Assembly: GCA_903840505.1 (NCBI GenBank)
Contig: CAIMGI010000204.1
Coordinates: 1 to 32,953, forward strand
DNA from: an uncultured Bacteroidota bacterium
Lineage (GTDB): Bacteria > Bacteroidota > Bacteroidia > UBA4408
Direction: 5' to 3'
DNA: 32,953 nucleotides
Shown: positions 1 through 9,927 of the stretch, piece by piece
How positions within the stretch are numbered: position 1 is the first letter of the stretch
How the letters are laid out: each line of letters begins with the position of its first letter
Made by a program: the position numbers and the translations under genes
Notes under the pieces: generated by a model
Database searches by the model: none
Seen by the model: the letters and a program-made list of their open reading frames with translations, nothing else
Told to the model about the DNA's origin: nothing

Positions 1-1
1 C

Positions 2-2881
2 ACCAGTTATAATTTCCCTTTTACTTTTCCCAATATTGATGCAAGTATTCCGGCATCGATACGAGGAGATGTAGCAGCACGTTCTGCACCATCCAGTACA
101 TTTAATTTTACGTGTCAGGGAGCAAGTTTATCTTTGCAACCTTCGGCAATAAGTCCGGGTTGTTATTTCTGCGACTGGGCAGCACCCGCAGGTGGTTGTA
201 CAACTTTCACACCCTCAAGCTCTACATTTGATGTGAATGTGAATTTTGTAAAAAATCCTTCATATACTTCGGCTATCGGTTATCTGAATTACATTGAAGT
301 AAATGCCCGCAGATTTTTAAAATTAAGTGGAAACGAAATGCTTATTCGCGATACAAAATCGGAAGGAGCAGGAAATGTGAGTGATTTTATTGTTTCGGAT
401 GTAACTCCTGCGAGTCGCATTTTAGAAGTAAGCGACCCATTAAATGTTCGAAAACAATCAGCCATCTTATCAGGTAATACTCTTTCATTCCGACAAGCAA
501 CGGATACTCTGCGTGAATTTTTTGTTTACAACGATAAAACAAATGCATTTAAAGTACCGGCCAAATTTGGTGCTGTTGCGAACCAGGATTTGCACGCAAC
601 AGGATTTAAAGATTTTTTGATTGTTGCCCATCCTGTGTTTTTAAGCGAAGCCAAAAGACTTGCAACATTGCACGAAACAAAAGATGGACTATCTACATTG
701 ATAGTTACACCTCAGCAAATTTACAATGAGTTTTCATCGGGAGTACAAGACATTACGGCTATAAAACATTTTGTTAAAATGTTTTACGATAGAGCAAATA
801 ACAATGCAGTCGATATGCCTAAATACTTGTTGTTGTTTGGTGATGCATCTTATAACAACCGTGTGCGCTCTGTTGCAAGTAACACCAACTTTATACCTTC
901 ATATGAATCTTTTAATTCCTATTCATATACCCAATCGTATGTTACCGATGATTATTTCGGCTTATTGGATTCTGCTGAAAGTGATGGTTTAGGAGAAAAA
1001 GTGGATATAGGCATAGGCCGTTTTCCTGTAAAAAACAATGACGAGGCAAAAGCTGTAGTAGATAAAATAGTAGATTATACAACAAAAAAGCCCTTGCAAG
1101 TCACACAGTCATATGCTTGCAATACAGGTGGGGCAAGCAGTTCGGGCGACTGGAAAAACTGGGTTTGTTTTGTTGCAGATGACCAAGATGTTGGGGCACA
1201 TATGAATGAATCGGATCAATTGGCAAACTATGTAGATGTTAACTACAACAAATACAACATTGATAAAATATTCCTCGATGCCTATAAGCAAGAAGCATCA
1301 CCGGGTGGACAACGTTATCCCGATGCAAAAAATGCATTGAACCAACGGGTAGAAAAAGGCGCTTTGATTTTAAACTACACAGGGCACGGTGGCGAATTAG
1401 GCTGGTGTCACGAAAGAGTATTGGAAATTGCCGATATAAATAATTGGAAAAACGATGACCGACTACCTTTGTTTGTAACTGCAACCTGCGAGTTTAGTCG
1501 TTTTGACGACCCTGCAAGAACTTCGGCAGGAGAGTTAGTTTTTCTTCATCCCAAAGGAGGGGGCATTGGATTACTTACCACTACGCGATTGACTTTCGGA
1601 AGTGAAAATTTCACTTTGAATTATAATTTTTACAGGAATGTATTTAAACCCATTAATGGCGAAATGCCGCGTTTAGGCGATGTGTGTCGCACAACAAAAA
1701 ATTTAAGTGCCAACAACGCCACTCCCAATCACCGTAACTTTACTTTTCTGGGCGACCCTGCCTTAACCCTTCATTACACTGAAGATTCAGTGGTTACTGT
1801 GAGCATCAACAACAAGCCTTTGCCAACAGATACAAGTCTACAAGATACAATAAATGCACTAAGTAAAGTTACCATTACAGGATATGTTTGTGATGCTGCC
1901 GGGAGCAAACGCACATCCTTTAACGGCTTAATATATCCAACCATATTTGATAAGTTCGATACTATTACAACACTTGCTAACGATGGATTACCTGACCCAT
2001 CACCACATTTCAAATTCAAATCACAAAAAAATATTGTTTACAGGGGGAAAGTGAGTGTTACAAACGGAGATTTTTCCTTTACGTTTATAGTACCGAAAGA
2101 TATTAGCTATCGAATTGGAAAAGGAAGAATAAGTTATTATGCCAATGATGGAACGGTTGACATTGGTGGATACAATGAAAACTTTAAGATTGGTGGAATC
2201 AATGCAAATGCACCGATTGATAATGCCGGTCCGGAGCTAAGTCTTTTTATGAACGACCCTAAATTTGTATCAGGCAGTATTACCAATGAACATCCAAATT
2301 TATTGGGGATTTTAAAAGATGAAAATGGTATTAATACTGTAGGCAACGGTATCGGTCACGATATAGTAGCAGTGATGGATGAAAATACAGAAAAATCAAT
2401 AGTATTAAACGATTATTACCAATCCGACTTAAACAGCTATCAAAGCGGTATTGTTTTATATGGCTTTAATAATCTTACCGAAGGCAGGCATACCCTTACC
2501 TTAAAAGCTTGGGATGTGTACAACAATTCTACAAAATCGGGTATAGAATTTGTGGTAGCAAAATCGGCAAAACTTGCAATAGAGCACGTGCTAAACTACC
2601 CTAATCCGTTTACTACCCATACCGAGTTTATGTTTGAACACAATCAACCCTGCTCGGGCTTGGAAGCACAAATACAAATATTTACAGTTTCGGGAAAACT
2701 GATTAAAACCATACGGGAAGCTGTAAGGTGTGATGGTTTTAGAGCCGATGGAATGGACTGGGATGGCAAGGATGATTTTGGTGACTCTATTGGAAGAGGC
2801 GTATATGTTTACAAACTGAAAGTAACTGCTGCCGATGGCGCGTACGCTGAGAAGTATGAAAAATTAGTTATTTTAAATTAA
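2..2881 (+). CDS. porU: Type IX secretion system sortase PorU, C25 family (5' truncated)
   Basis: This is the C-terminal 959 residues of a gingipain-like (C25) cysteine protease. The frame is open to the window edge, so the N-terminus lies outside. In the known system PorU sits on the cell surface with PorV, removes the C-terminal signal of T9SS cargo and transfers the cargo to an anionic lipopolysaccharide anchor. The sequence shows a C25 fold: LLLFGDASYNN, then TDDYFGLLD, then IGIGRFPV, the catalytic His in YTGHGGELGW (codon 1385-1387) and the catalytic Cys in TATCEFSRFDD (codon 1487-1489). FLGDPALTLHY closes the domain. The last ~100 residues start at NYPNPF and resemble a FlgD-like/T9SS sorting domain, as PorU itself carries one. 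porV follows after 53 bases. The catalytic pair and the porV neighbour make the call strong. Confidence 0.95.
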   Translation, partial: TSYNFPFTFPNIDASIPASIRGDVAARSAPSSTFNFTCQGASLSLQPSAISPGCYFCDWAAPAGGCTTFTPSSSTFDVNVNFVKNPSYTSAIGYLNYIEVNARRFLKLSGNEMLIRDTKSEGAGNVSDFIVSDVTPASRILEVSDPLNVRKQSAILSGNTLSFRQATDTLREFFVYNDKTNAFKVPAKFGAVANQDLHATGFKDFLIVAHPVFLSEAKRLATLHETKDGLSTLIVTPQQIYNEFSSGVQDITAIKHFVKMFYDRANNNAVDMPKYLLLFGDASYNNRVRSVASNTNFIPSYESFNSYSYTQSYVTDDYFGLLDSAESDGLGEKVDIGIGRFPVKNNDEAKAVVDKIVDYTTKKPLQVTQSYACNTGGASSSGDWKNWVCFVADDQDVGAHMNESDQLANYVDVNYNKYNIDKIFLDAYKQEASPGGQRYPDAKNALNQRVEKGALILNYTGHGGELGWCHERVLEIADINNWKNDDRLPLFVTATCEFSRFDDPARTSAGELVFLHPKGGGIGLLTTTRLTFGSENFTLNYNFYRNVFKPINGEMPRLGDVCRTTKNLSANNATPNHRNFTFLGDPALTLHYTEDSVVTVSINNKPLPTDTSLQDTINALSKVTITGYVCDAAGSKRTSFNGLIYPTIFDKFDTITTLANDGLPDPSPHFKFKSQKNIVYRGKVSVTNGDFSFTFIVPKDISYRIGKGRISYYANDGTVDIGGYNENFKIGGINANAPIDNAGPELSLFMNDPKFVSGSITNEHPNLLGILKDENGINTVGNGIGHDIVAVMDENTEKSIVLNDYYQSDLNSYQSGIVLYGFNNLTEGRHTLTLKAWDVYNNSTKSGIEFVVAKSAKLAIEHVLNYPNPFTTHTEFMFEHNQPCSGLEAQIQIFTVSGKLIKTIREAVRCDGFRADGMDWDGKDDFGDSIGRGVYVYKLKVTAADGAYAEKYEKLVILN

Positions 2882-2906
2882 GAACAATAAAATTCCATAA
2901 ATAACG

Positions 2907-2914
2907 TATATTTG
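2907..2914 (+). promoter_or_regulatory. Possible -7 box upstream of porV
   Basis: TATATTTG fits the Bacteroidota -7 consensus TAnnTTTG and lies 20 bases before the porV ATG. No convincing upstream TTG box is present, and in AT-rich DNA the match could be chance. It would let porV be transcribed apart from porU. Confidence 0.35.
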
Positions 2915-2934
2915 ATGTTCTATTTTAAAAACAG

Positions 2935-4179
2935 ATGATGAAATTTTGGAGTTTTTTAAGTATTGTTTTCTTATCCTTGAATTCTTTTGCACAGGTAAGT
3001 GGTACCGGTCAAATATCAGGTATTGACGATAAGGATAGATTAAATACCATTACTACAGCGGTTCCTTTTCTATTGATAGCAACCGATGCGCGTGGCGGAG
3101 GTTTGGGCGATGCAGGAGCAGCTACCAGTCCTGACGCAAACTCTATACATTGGAACCCGGCAAAACTTGCTTTTATTGATAAAAATGTGGGCTTCTCAAT
3201 GTCCTATGTTCCTTGGTTAAGAGCCTTGGTACCCGACATTAATTTGGCCTATTTAAGTGGTTATAAAAAAATAAGCAAACGCGAAGCCATAGGCGCTTCA
3301 CTTCGTTATTTTTCACTGGGTGATATTACTTTTACTGATGTTGTTGGTAATACTACCGGTCAGTTTAGACCAAATGAGTTTGCTGTTGACCTAGCTTATT
3401 CCAGAAAACTTTCCGATGAATTTTCGGGTGGTTTGGCATTGCGTTACATCTATTCCAATTTAACAGGCGGCATCAATGTTCAAGGCCAGAATACAAAAGC
3501 AGGACAAGCAGCCGCTGCCGATGTAGGTTTCTATTACACAAAAAAACAAATAAAGCTTGGAGAAAAGAAAGGTAAATATGCAGCCGGTATTGTGTTTTCA
3601 AACATAGGTTCCAGAATTTCTTATTCCGATGCCGCTGTAAAAAACTATTTACCGATGAATTTACGATTAGGAAATGCACTTACAGTATTATTGGATGATT
3701 ACAACTCAATTGCTTTTGTTGCCGATTTCAATAAATTGTTGGTTCCCTCACCTCCTATTTATGAGCTAGACAACAATGGAAGTCCGAAATTAGCTGCAGA
3801 TGGAACTTATGTAATTGCTGCAGGAAAAGACCCCAATCGTCCTGTAGGAGAAGCAATATTTTCATCCTTTAATGATGCTCCGCTTGGTGCCAGCGAAGAA
3901 TTAAAAGAGGTTAACTATTCGGTAGGAATGGAATATTGGTACGAAAAACTTTTTGCTATTCGTACCGGAATGTTTTATGAAGACCCTACAAAAGGAAATC
4001 GTAAATATGTAACCTTGGGTGCCGGATTAAGATACAATGTGTTCAGCTTGGATTTTACTTACTTGATTCCTATCACACAAAACCATCCTTTAAAAAACAC
4101 CTTACGCTTTACATTGCTATTTGACTTTGATGCTTTTAAAGCACAAAACAAAGAGGCAACTGCGGACCCTACAAATTAG
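2935..4179 (+). CDS. porV: Type IX secretion system outer membrane protein PorV (LptO)
   Basis: This is a 414-residue FadL-like outer-membrane beta-barrel protein. PorV shuttles T9SS substrates from the translocon to the PorU sortase and is a subunit of the attachment complex. The sequence starts with a signal peptide (residues 1-20, ending SFAQ). It then has the family hallmarks: TAVPFLLIATDARGGGLGDA, SIHWNPAKLAF and the SMSYVPWLRALVPDINLAYL segment, followed by alternating barrel strands up to FTLLFDFDAF. Length fits the family. Two adjacent ATG codons (2935 and 2938) are both possible starts. Adjacency to porU, which is common in Bacteroidota, supports the call. Confidence 0.95.
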   Translation: MMKFWSFLSIVFLSLNSFAQVSGTGQISGIDDKDRLNTITTAVPFLLIATDARGGGLGDAGAATSPDANSIHWNPAKLAFIDKNVGFSMSYVPWLRALVPDINLAYLSGYKKISKREAIGASLRYFSLGDITFTDVVGNTTGQFRPNEFAVDLAYSRKLSDEFSGGLALRYIYSNLTGGINVQGQNTKAGQAAAADVGFYYTKKQIKLGEKKGKYAAGIVFSNIGSRISYSDAAVKNYLPMNLRLGNALTVLLDDYNSIAFVADFNKLLVPSPPIYELDNNGSPKLAADGTYVIAAGKDPNRPVGEAIFSSFNDAPLGASEELKEVNYSVGMEYWYEKLFAIRTGMFYEDPTKGNRKYVTLGAGLRYNVFSLDFTYLIPITQNHPLKNTLRFTLLFDFDAFKAQNKEATADPTN

Positions 4180-4225
4180 TAATTACAGTTTACTAGAAAA
4201 TTATTATTTCCTGATCAATAGAAAT

Positions 4226-4705
4226 ATGAAAACACGCATAGGCTTTGGCTACGATGTTCACCAATTGGTTGAAGGAACACCTTTTTGGTTGGGTGGAGTT
4301 TTATTGGAACACCATTCAGGAGCTAAAGGACATTCAGATGCCGATGTGCTTATTCACACTATTTGCGATGCATTGCTTGGAGCAGCTAATTTGGGCGATA
4401 TCGGTTTCCATTTCCCTGATACCTCAATTGAATTCAAAGGTATTGACAGTAAAATATTATTGGCAAAAGTAATGGAATTAATTCGCAAAGAAGGTTATGA
4501 AGTAGGAAATATTGATTCTACCATTTGTTTGGAAAAACCCAAAATAAACCCCCACGTTCCTGCTATGAAAAAAGCATTGGCAGGTGTTATGAATATTCCT
4601 GAAGACGATATTTCTATAAAAGCTACCACAAACGAAAAACTGGGTTATGTTGGTCGCGAAGAAGGTGTACACGCCTATGCAGTGGCCTTGATTTTTAAAA
4701 AATAA
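4226..4705 (+). CDS. ispF: 2-C-methyl-D-erythritol 2,4-cyclodiphosphate synthase IspF
   Basis: IspF converts CDP-methylerythritol 2-phosphate to the 2,4-cyclodiphosphate in the non-mevalonate isoprenoid pathway; it is cytosolic and trimeric. The 159-residue product has the usual length. It begins RIGFGYDVHQL, with the metal ligands D10 and H12, followed by GHSDADVLIHTICDALLGAA, IGFHFPDTSIEFKGIDS, and near the C-terminus KATTNEKLGYVGREEGV. I chose the ATG at 4226 because the conserved domain starts there. The longer open frame from 4121 would overlap the end of porV and has no homology value. It is 46 bases from porV. Confidence 0.95.
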   Translation: MKTRIGFGYDVHQLVEGTPFWLGGVLLEHHSGAKGHSDADVLIHTICDALLGAANLGDIGFHFPDTSIEFKGIDSKILLAKVMELIRKEGYEVGNIDSTICLEKPKINPHVPAMKKALAGVMNIPEDDISIKATTNEKLGYVGREEGVHAYAVALIFKK

Positions 4706-4750
4706 ACCGACACATAAAATTGTCTAAAATATTTTTCATAAATATATTAT

Positions 4751-4758
4751 TAGCTTTG
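4751..4758 (+). promoter_or_regulatory. Possible -7 box upstream of panB
   Basis: TAGCTTTG matches TAnnTTTG and ends 22 bases before the panB ATG. The only TTG upstream (4720-4722) is 28 bases away, longer than the usual spacing, so support is weak. Confidence 0.35.
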
Positions 4759-4780
4759 TCTTGCAACTTTAGTTAAACCA

Positions 4781-5596
4781 ATGTCAGTACACAAAGAAGT
4801 AAAAAGAGTTACCACACACGTTTTATTGGAAATGAAACGTAAAGGTGAAAAAATTGCAATGCTTACGGCATACGATTTTTCGATGGCACGCATCATCGAC
4901 CACGCAGGTATTGATATTATTTTGGTAGGCGATTCAGCATCCAATGTTATGGCAGGTCATCAAACAACTTTACCTATTACACTCGATCAAATGATTTACC
5001 ACGCATCGTCTGTAATCCGAGGCATTGATAGAGCATTGGTGGTAGTTGATTTACCTTTTGGTTCCTACCAAGGGAATTCCAAAGAAGCGCTTAACTCTGC
5101 CATAAAAATTATGAAGGAATCGGGAGCACACGCGGTAAAATTAGAAGGAGGAAGAGAAGTAAAAGAGTCGATTGAAAGAATACTTACCGCAGGAATACCT
5201 GTAATGGGCCATTTAGGACTTACACCACAATCCATATACAAATTTGGAACCTACACAGTTAGGGCAAAAGAAGAAGACGAAGCTGAACGATTGATAGAAG
5301 ATGCAATTATATTGGAAAAATCAGGTTGTTTTGCAATAGTACTCGAAAAAATTCCCGCAAGTTTAGCACAAAAAGTAGCGAAACAACTTACCATACCTGT
5401 AATTGGTATTGGTGCAGGTGGTGGAGTGGACGGACAAGTATTGGTACTACACGATATGTTGGGAATTACAAATGAATTCAGTCCGCGCTTTTTACGCAGA
5501 TACCTCAATCTTTTTGACGACATTACAAAGGCAGTTGGCAATTATGTAAAGGATGTTAAGTCGAATGATTTTCCGAACAGTGGAGAGCAGTACTAA
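4781..5596 (+). CDS. panB: 3-methyl-2-oxobutanoate hydroxymethyltransferase PanB
   Basis: PanB adds a hydroxymethyl group from methylene-tetrahydrofolate to alpha-ketoisovalerate, giving ketopantoate, the first committed step to pantothenate and coenzyme A. The 271-residue TIM-barrel protein has the expected length. Visible motifs are [39 protein letters not shown] with the metal-binding Asp, [30 protein letters not shown] and [20 protein letters not shown]. The C-terminal tail keeps the FSPRFLRRY segment. It is followed after only 4 bases by the pseudouridine synthase gene, so the two are probably co-transcribed. Confidence 0.95.
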   Translation: MSVHKEVKRVTTHVLLEMKRKGEKIAMLTAYDFSMARIIDHAGIDIILVGDSASNVMAGHQTTLPITLDQMIYHASSVIRGIDRALVVVDLPFGSYQGNSKEALNSAIKIMKESGAHAVKLEGGREVKESIERILTAGIPVMGHLGLTPQSIYKFGTYTVRAKEEDEAERLIEDAIILEKSGCFAIVLEKIPASLAQKVAKQLTIPVIGIGAGGGVDGQVLVLHDMLGITNEFSPRFLRRYLNLFDDITKAVGNYVKDVKSNDFPNSGEQY

Positions 5597-5600
5597 TAAT

Positions 5601-6284
5601 ATGATGGCAGTTGATGTTCTTTACGAGGACAATCACATTATTGCCGTAAATAAAAAACCTTCACAGATAGTTCAAGGCGATAAAACTGGCGATGTTCCTT
5701 TGAGTGAATTGGTGAAACAATTTATCAAAGAAAAATACGACAAACCCGGTGAAGTGTTTCTTGGCACTGTTCACCGCATTGACAGGCCTGTTAGCGGAAT
5801 TGTTCTGTTTGCAAAAACAAGTAAGGCTTTGTCGCGACTGAACGAATTGTTTCGTGAAAAAACGGTACAAAAAACCTATTGGGCAGTAGTAAAAAATAAA
5901 CCAGCAGAACCGGAAGGGAGATTGGCCCATTATTTGAAAAAAAACGAGCCAACCAATAAATCAAAAATTGTTGGAAAAGATATTCCGGGTGCCTTGCATT
6001 CCGAATTAGAATATAAGTTACTGTTTAGCTCCGACAATTATCATTTACTGGAAATAACACCGTTTACCGGTAGGCATCATCAAATACGTGTACAATTGGC
6101 TTCTATGAATTGCCCCATTAAAGGCGATTTAAAATATGGGTTTAACCGTAGCAACAAAGATGCCTCCATACACTTACACGCAAGAAAAATAGAATTGATA
6201 CATCCTGTGAGTAAAGAGAAATTGGTGATTATTGCACCACCACCTGATGAAGTGTTGTGGAATGAATTTGGGAAAAGGGTTTAA
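5601..6284 (+). CDS. RluA-family RNA pseudouridine synthase
   Basis: This enzyme isomerises uridine to pseudouridine in rRNA or tRNA; the exact target cannot be read from the sequence. The 227-residue product holds the catalytic motif HRIDRPVSGIVLFAKT, with nucleophile D61. The fold is also marked by VLYEDNHIIAVNKKP near the N-terminus, KTYWAVV, and GRHHQIRVQLA near residue 165. There is no N-terminal S4 RNA-binding domain, which fits the short RluA-like subgroup. I use the ATG at 5601 (an ATG ATG pair), 4 bases after panB. A longer frame from 5553 would overlap panB by 44 bases and adds no conserved residues. Confidence 0.9.
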   Translation: MMAVDVLYEDNHIIAVNKKPSQIVQGDKTGDVPLSELVKQFIKEKYDKPGEVFLGTVHRIDRPVSGIVLFAKTSKALSRLNELFREKTVQKTYWAVVKNKPAEPEGRLAHYLKKNEPTNKSKIVGKDIPGALHSELEYKLLFSSDNYHLLEITPFTGRHHQIRVQLASMNCPIKGDLKYGFNRSNKDASIHLHARKIELIHPVSKEKLVIIAPPPDEVLWNEFGKRV

Positions 6285-6286
6285 AT

Positions 6287-6318
6287 AAAAAGGGCTCGAT
6301 AAATATCGAGCCCTTTTT
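6287..6318. terminator. Bidirectional intrinsic terminator
   Basis: A perfect 14-bp inverted repeat (AAAAAGGGCTCGAT, loop AAAT, ATCGAGCCCTTTTT) lies between the convergent pseudouridine synthase and metalloprotease genes. The GC core flanked by A and T runs gives a U-tract hairpin in both directions, so it can end both the panB and the protease transcripts. Confidence 0.9.
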
Positions 6319-6338
6319 CAATTCTATAGTTAAAGCAA

Positions 6339-9300
6339 TTATTGCTTCACCACTTTTCTCACTACAGTTTCTTTATCAGAAACTAATTGAAGATAGTATA
6401 CACCCGTTGATTTACCTGATAAATCAATTGACTTTTTATACTCTCCGCTTACTTGCTTTTTGGTTTCATTGAAAACAATTTCGCCTGCAGCATTATATAA
6501 TTTAACAGTTATATCCGATGTTCCTTTTGCAACATAAGTTATGGTAAACATATCCTTAGCAGGGTTGGGGTATACACTTAAATTATTGTTGTTGGCTAAT
6601 TCATTTACTCCAACACATTCAACCACGTTGATGGTTTGTGTGGCAGTATCGGAACAACCCGCAGCATTCATAAATATGTAAGTAATAACGTGTGAACCTA
6701 GACCGGCCAAAATAGGATTGAAATTATTTTCATTTACTCCTGTTCCGCTATAAGTACCATTTGCAGGCATTCCACCAGTTAATGAGGTGGTGGCATTTCC
6801 TGCGCATACAGTATCATCTGCCAATGTCAATGTTACATTGGGTGCTTGGTTAACAAGTATGGATTGACTTGCTGTATTGGTACAACCATTTTGATCGGAG
6901 AAAGAATAAGTAATAGTATGTGTTCCTGCACCTGCTACAGCAGGATCGAATGTACCATTAGTAACTCCTACTCCACTATATGTACCACCAGCAGGATTAC
7001 CACCTGCAAGTGTAATTGCCAAAGCATTTGAACATAAAGGATTTAAATTCGCAAGTGATACAACCGGCAAAGGATTTACAGTAATTACTTCTTCCAAAGA
7101 TGTTGAAGAACAACCGTTTCCGTCTGTTATCATAACACTGTAATTTCCGGGATTGTAAACTGTAATGGTTTGGGTTGTTTGTCCCCCAGGTGTCCACAAA
7201 TATCCACTTGCTTGTCCAGCATCCAATATTACTGAATCACCCACACAAAAAGTGGTGCTTCCTTGTGCGGTAATAAGAGCAGTTGGAGGAGTATAAATAG
7301 TTGCGGTAACAGGCACTCTTAAACTTCTACAACTTGCTGCTTGGATTTCCCAATTGTAGAAGAAATAGTAAAAACCGGAACCTGCATCAGAACCAGTTAT
7401 ACTTACCATTCCATTTTGCGTATATGGATAAGTAACACCACCGTTGTTACGGTAAAGGTTCATATTTGTCCCTCCCAATCTATAACCAGTACCAGTTGCA
7501 AGTGGTAAATTCAAATTTACCCTACTCATCCCCGAAGGAATATTTACAGTAAGTGTTTGAATAACGTTCCCTGCATTGTCCCACAAATTAATTGTTCTTT
7601 GTCCCGCAGTACTTGCATTTACCCAAACTGAGTTAAGCACTATTGGTTGGTACACATTAAAAATAAGATAATGGGTAGTGCCTGTATTACTGTTTCCACC
7701 CCCACCAATTGTATTGTCAATTGGACCAACATATAAAGGTGTAGCAGGAACTTCATTCTCTACATAATAGGTTGTAGTATTCACCAAAGTAGGTGTATTG
7801 TAATTTGCCCCAATATAAATTGGTGAACCACCTTGTTGTGCAGTGTACCAATTTGTAGTAACGCCACCTGTTGCAGACAAAGAAACTGAGCCTGAGTCGC
7901 AACGGCTGCCATTAACAGCTGTTACAGATGCAGGAAGTACAATACTGATATAAGCAGTTTTTATCATTGAATCCAATCCACAAGCACCTGTTGAATTAAG
8001 TTTAACAGTGTAATTTCCTGCACTGGTATAGGTATGTGAAGGATTAGCAGCATTGCTTGTATTTCCATCACCAAAATCCCAAGTATAGTTATTTAAATTA
8101 ACACTCATATTTGTAAAATTAACAGTGGCAGGAAGGGAGCAAGCGGAAGTAACATCGCCTGAAAAATCAGAATCAATTACTACAGTATAGGCTGGACCAA
8201 CACCACAAGCATACCAAGCATTGGTAACAGTTATCTCTTCTTGCGAACACATTCCATACAAATCGCGTGCTGCTTGAATACTGTATGTTCGGGCATCAAT
8301 ATACTGAGATGTAGTTGTTAAATAAATCGATAAACTTCTATAAGTTATATCCGCAGCTTTTGCCATTCCAATCGCTGTTACATTAAATGAATTTCCAAGA
8401 TCATTGGTTCCTACACCACCTTGACAAACCAAGTAATACCAATAGTTTTGAACACCGCTATTGGTGTGCACACCGCCATTGTCTCCTGCACCTGCATACC
8501 AATTGGTTCCTAAATATGTATCAGGGTCACCATGTGCATTTGGATTCGACATACTTCTTAAGGCGCCCACACCACCAAACATAATTTGTTCCCCTATAAG
8601 AAAGTTAGCTGTATTTGGCTTTTTATAGAATTCAATGGTTGTTCCAAAAATATCAGAAAAAGATTCGTTCAATGCTCCTGACTCATAAGAGTATTGCAAA
8701 TTAGCTTCATAGGAAGTAACACCGTGGGTTATTTCGTGTCCGCAAACATCAATTGCTGTTAAAGGAGTGAAAGCTCCAGGGGAATTACTACCATCCCCAT
8801 AGGTCATATTTGTACCATTCCAAAAAGCATTATTATAGTTAACACCATAATGAACATAGGATTTTATCGCAGCTCCTGCATTATCATAACTGTTTCTACT
8901 GTGAATTATGCTATAGTAGTCCCAAGTTCCTTCAGCACCCCAATGTGCGTCCAATGCAGCGTCATCCTTATTTGCATTGTTCAATCCATTCCAATTGATG
9001 CTGTTATTTGTAAAATCAACCGCAGCACCATAGTTTGTGCCTTTTAGCATATTATATGTTTCTATACCATTACCTCTTCCTGTTTCACGCAAACGGTATT
9101 GATTAGCTCCAAAATTATCCGTCATAAACGGCTGGTTTCCACTATAACGCGTATTTCCTGTAGCTCCTGCATTTGCTTCGCAAATTCTATTGTCTCTCCT
9201 TATAATTTTTCCGCTGTGTGCATCTACATATACAAATTCTCTAGTCATTGGCTCATCAGCATACACATCAAACTTATAGGTCAAATACATTTCTCTTTTA

Positions 9301-9893
9301 AAATAATCGGCTTTCGCTGCAGTGATGGTTAATTCAGGCTGGGGATAATAGCTTGCGTTATTGTTTTTCGAACTGCTTTTTAATAGAGCCTCTTCCTCCG
9401 GCACCTGCCACTTGTATCGTTTTGCACCAATGCTTTTAAGCGCAGCGTCAATAGCTTGTTGAGGAGATAACACAACTTGGGTATTCAACACTATATTATC
9501 AACAAAAAAACCGTTTGCAGATAAAACAGTATTGGATTTTGTGTGAACTGTATAAATTCCATCCTCCACTTTCACTCCTTTGTAATATTGATTGTATTGG
9601 TAATGTACTCCACCTACATTATCCTTTTCATTTTTCAACAACTTGAATTCATCGTCATTGCGAAATGCAAAAGAAGGCTTCAATAAATCTATCGCTTTCT
9701 CTTTGGAAGAAACCGCTACGAATTCAACAAAAGAGGGCACTTTTGAAGGTGCATTGATAATTATATGATTGCTTTGTTTTACCAGTGCATTTGCTTCTAA
9801 TCCCCTTAATTCTTTTTGTTGTTTACTTGACGATGACGCAAAAGACAGTCCTGCAAATAAAGATAAAGAAACGATGGAATACATTCTTTTCAT
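6339..9893 (-). CDS. T9SS-secreted M4 metalloprotease with PKD and Ig-like domains (third of the tandem trio)
   Basis: This is an 1184-residue exported thermolysin-type zinc protease, the last gene of the trio. A signal peptide covers residues 1-20, then an FTP/PepSY-type propeptide runs to about 240 (shared NAPSKVPSFVEF and EDGIYTVH segments). The M4 domain reaches about 568, with zinc motif H386-E-I-T-H390, third ligand in NESFSDIFG and active-site His in GGVHTNSGVQNYW. A PKD domain follows (about 580-650, YTWDFGDGNTSN), then an Ig-like domain and a beta-sandwich like that of the first protease. Another Ig/PKD-like module, two ~75-residue repeats sharing GTYSGxGV (about 940-1090), and a T9SS sorting domain (SVYPNPAKD, about 1094-1184) complete it. 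Its natural substrate is unknown. Confidence 0.9.
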   Translation of the reverse strand: MKRMYSIVSLSLFAGLSFASSSSKQQKELRGLEANALVKQSNHIIINAPSKVPSFVEFVAVSSKEKAIDLLKPSFAFRNDDEFKLLKNEKDNVGGVHYQYNQYYKGVKVEDGIYTVHTKSNTVLSANGFFVDNIVLNTQVVLSPQQAIDAALKSIGAKRYKWQVPEEEALLKSSSKNNNASYYPQPELTITAAKADYFKREMYLTYKFDVYADEPMTREFVYVDAHSGKIIRRDNRICEANAGATGNTRYSGNQPFMTDNFGANQYRLRETGRGNGIETYNMLKGTNYGAAVDFTNNSINWNGLNNANKDDAALDAHWGAEGTWDYYSIIHSRNSYDNAGAAIKSYVHYGVNYNNAFWNGTNMTYGDGSNSPGAFTPLTAIDVCGHEITHGVTSYEANLQYSYESGALNESFSDIFGTTIEFYKKPNTANFLIGEQIMFGGVGALRSMSNPNAHGDPDTYLGTNWYAGAGDNGGVHTNSGVQNYWYYLVCQGGVGTNDLGNSFNVTAIGMAKAADITYRSLSIYLTTTSQYIDARTYSIQAARDLYGMCSQEEITVTNAWYACGVGPAYTVVIDSDFSGDVTSACSLPATVNFTNMSVNLNNYTWDFGDGNTSNAANPSHTYTSAGNYTVKLNSTGACGLDSMIKTAYISIVLPASVTAVNGSRCDSGSVSLSATGGVTTNWYTAQQGGSPIYIGANYNTPTLVNTTTYYVENEVPATPLYVGPIDNTIGGGGNSNTGTTHYLIFNVYQPIVLNSVWVNASTAGQRTINLWDNAGNVIQTLTVNIPSGMSRVNLNLPLATGTGYRLGGTNMNLYRNNGGVTYPYTQNGMVSITGSDAGSGFYYFFYNWEIQAASCRSLRVPVTATIYTPPTALITAQGSTTFCVGDSVILDAGQASGYLWTPGGQTTQTITVYNPGNYSVMITDGNGCSSTSLEEVITVNPLPVVSLANLNPLCSNALAITLAGGNPAGGTYSGVGVTNGTFDPAVAGAGTHTITYSFSDQNGCTNTASQSILVNQAPNVTLTLADDTVCAGNATTSLTGGMPANGTYSGTGVNENNFNPILAGLGSHVITYIFMNAAGCSDTATQTINVVECVGVNELANNNNLSVYPNPAKDMFTITYVAKGTSDITVKLYNAAGEIVFNETKKQVSGEYKKSIDLSGKSTGVYYLQLVSDKETVVRKVVKQ

Positions 9894-9927
9894 ACTATAC
9901 TTTTTTTAATGGTTAAAGAATTTGATT

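Noticed and set aside
134-2881. porU starting at the TTG at 134
   Set aside because: The frame stays open to the left edge and PorU proteins are longer, so the true start lies outside the window.
4121-4225. Longer N-terminus for ispF
   Set aside because: It would overlap porV, and IspF proteins start at the RIGFGYDVHQL segment.
5553-5600. Longer N-terminus for the pseudouridine synthase
   Set aside because: It overlaps the panB end in another frame and adds no family residues; ATG 5601 gives a normal N-terminus.
6846-9332. Small plus-strand open frames opposite the third protease
   Set aside because: They are antisense shadows in Ser/Thr/Cys-rich composition with no recognisable domains or spacing of real genes.
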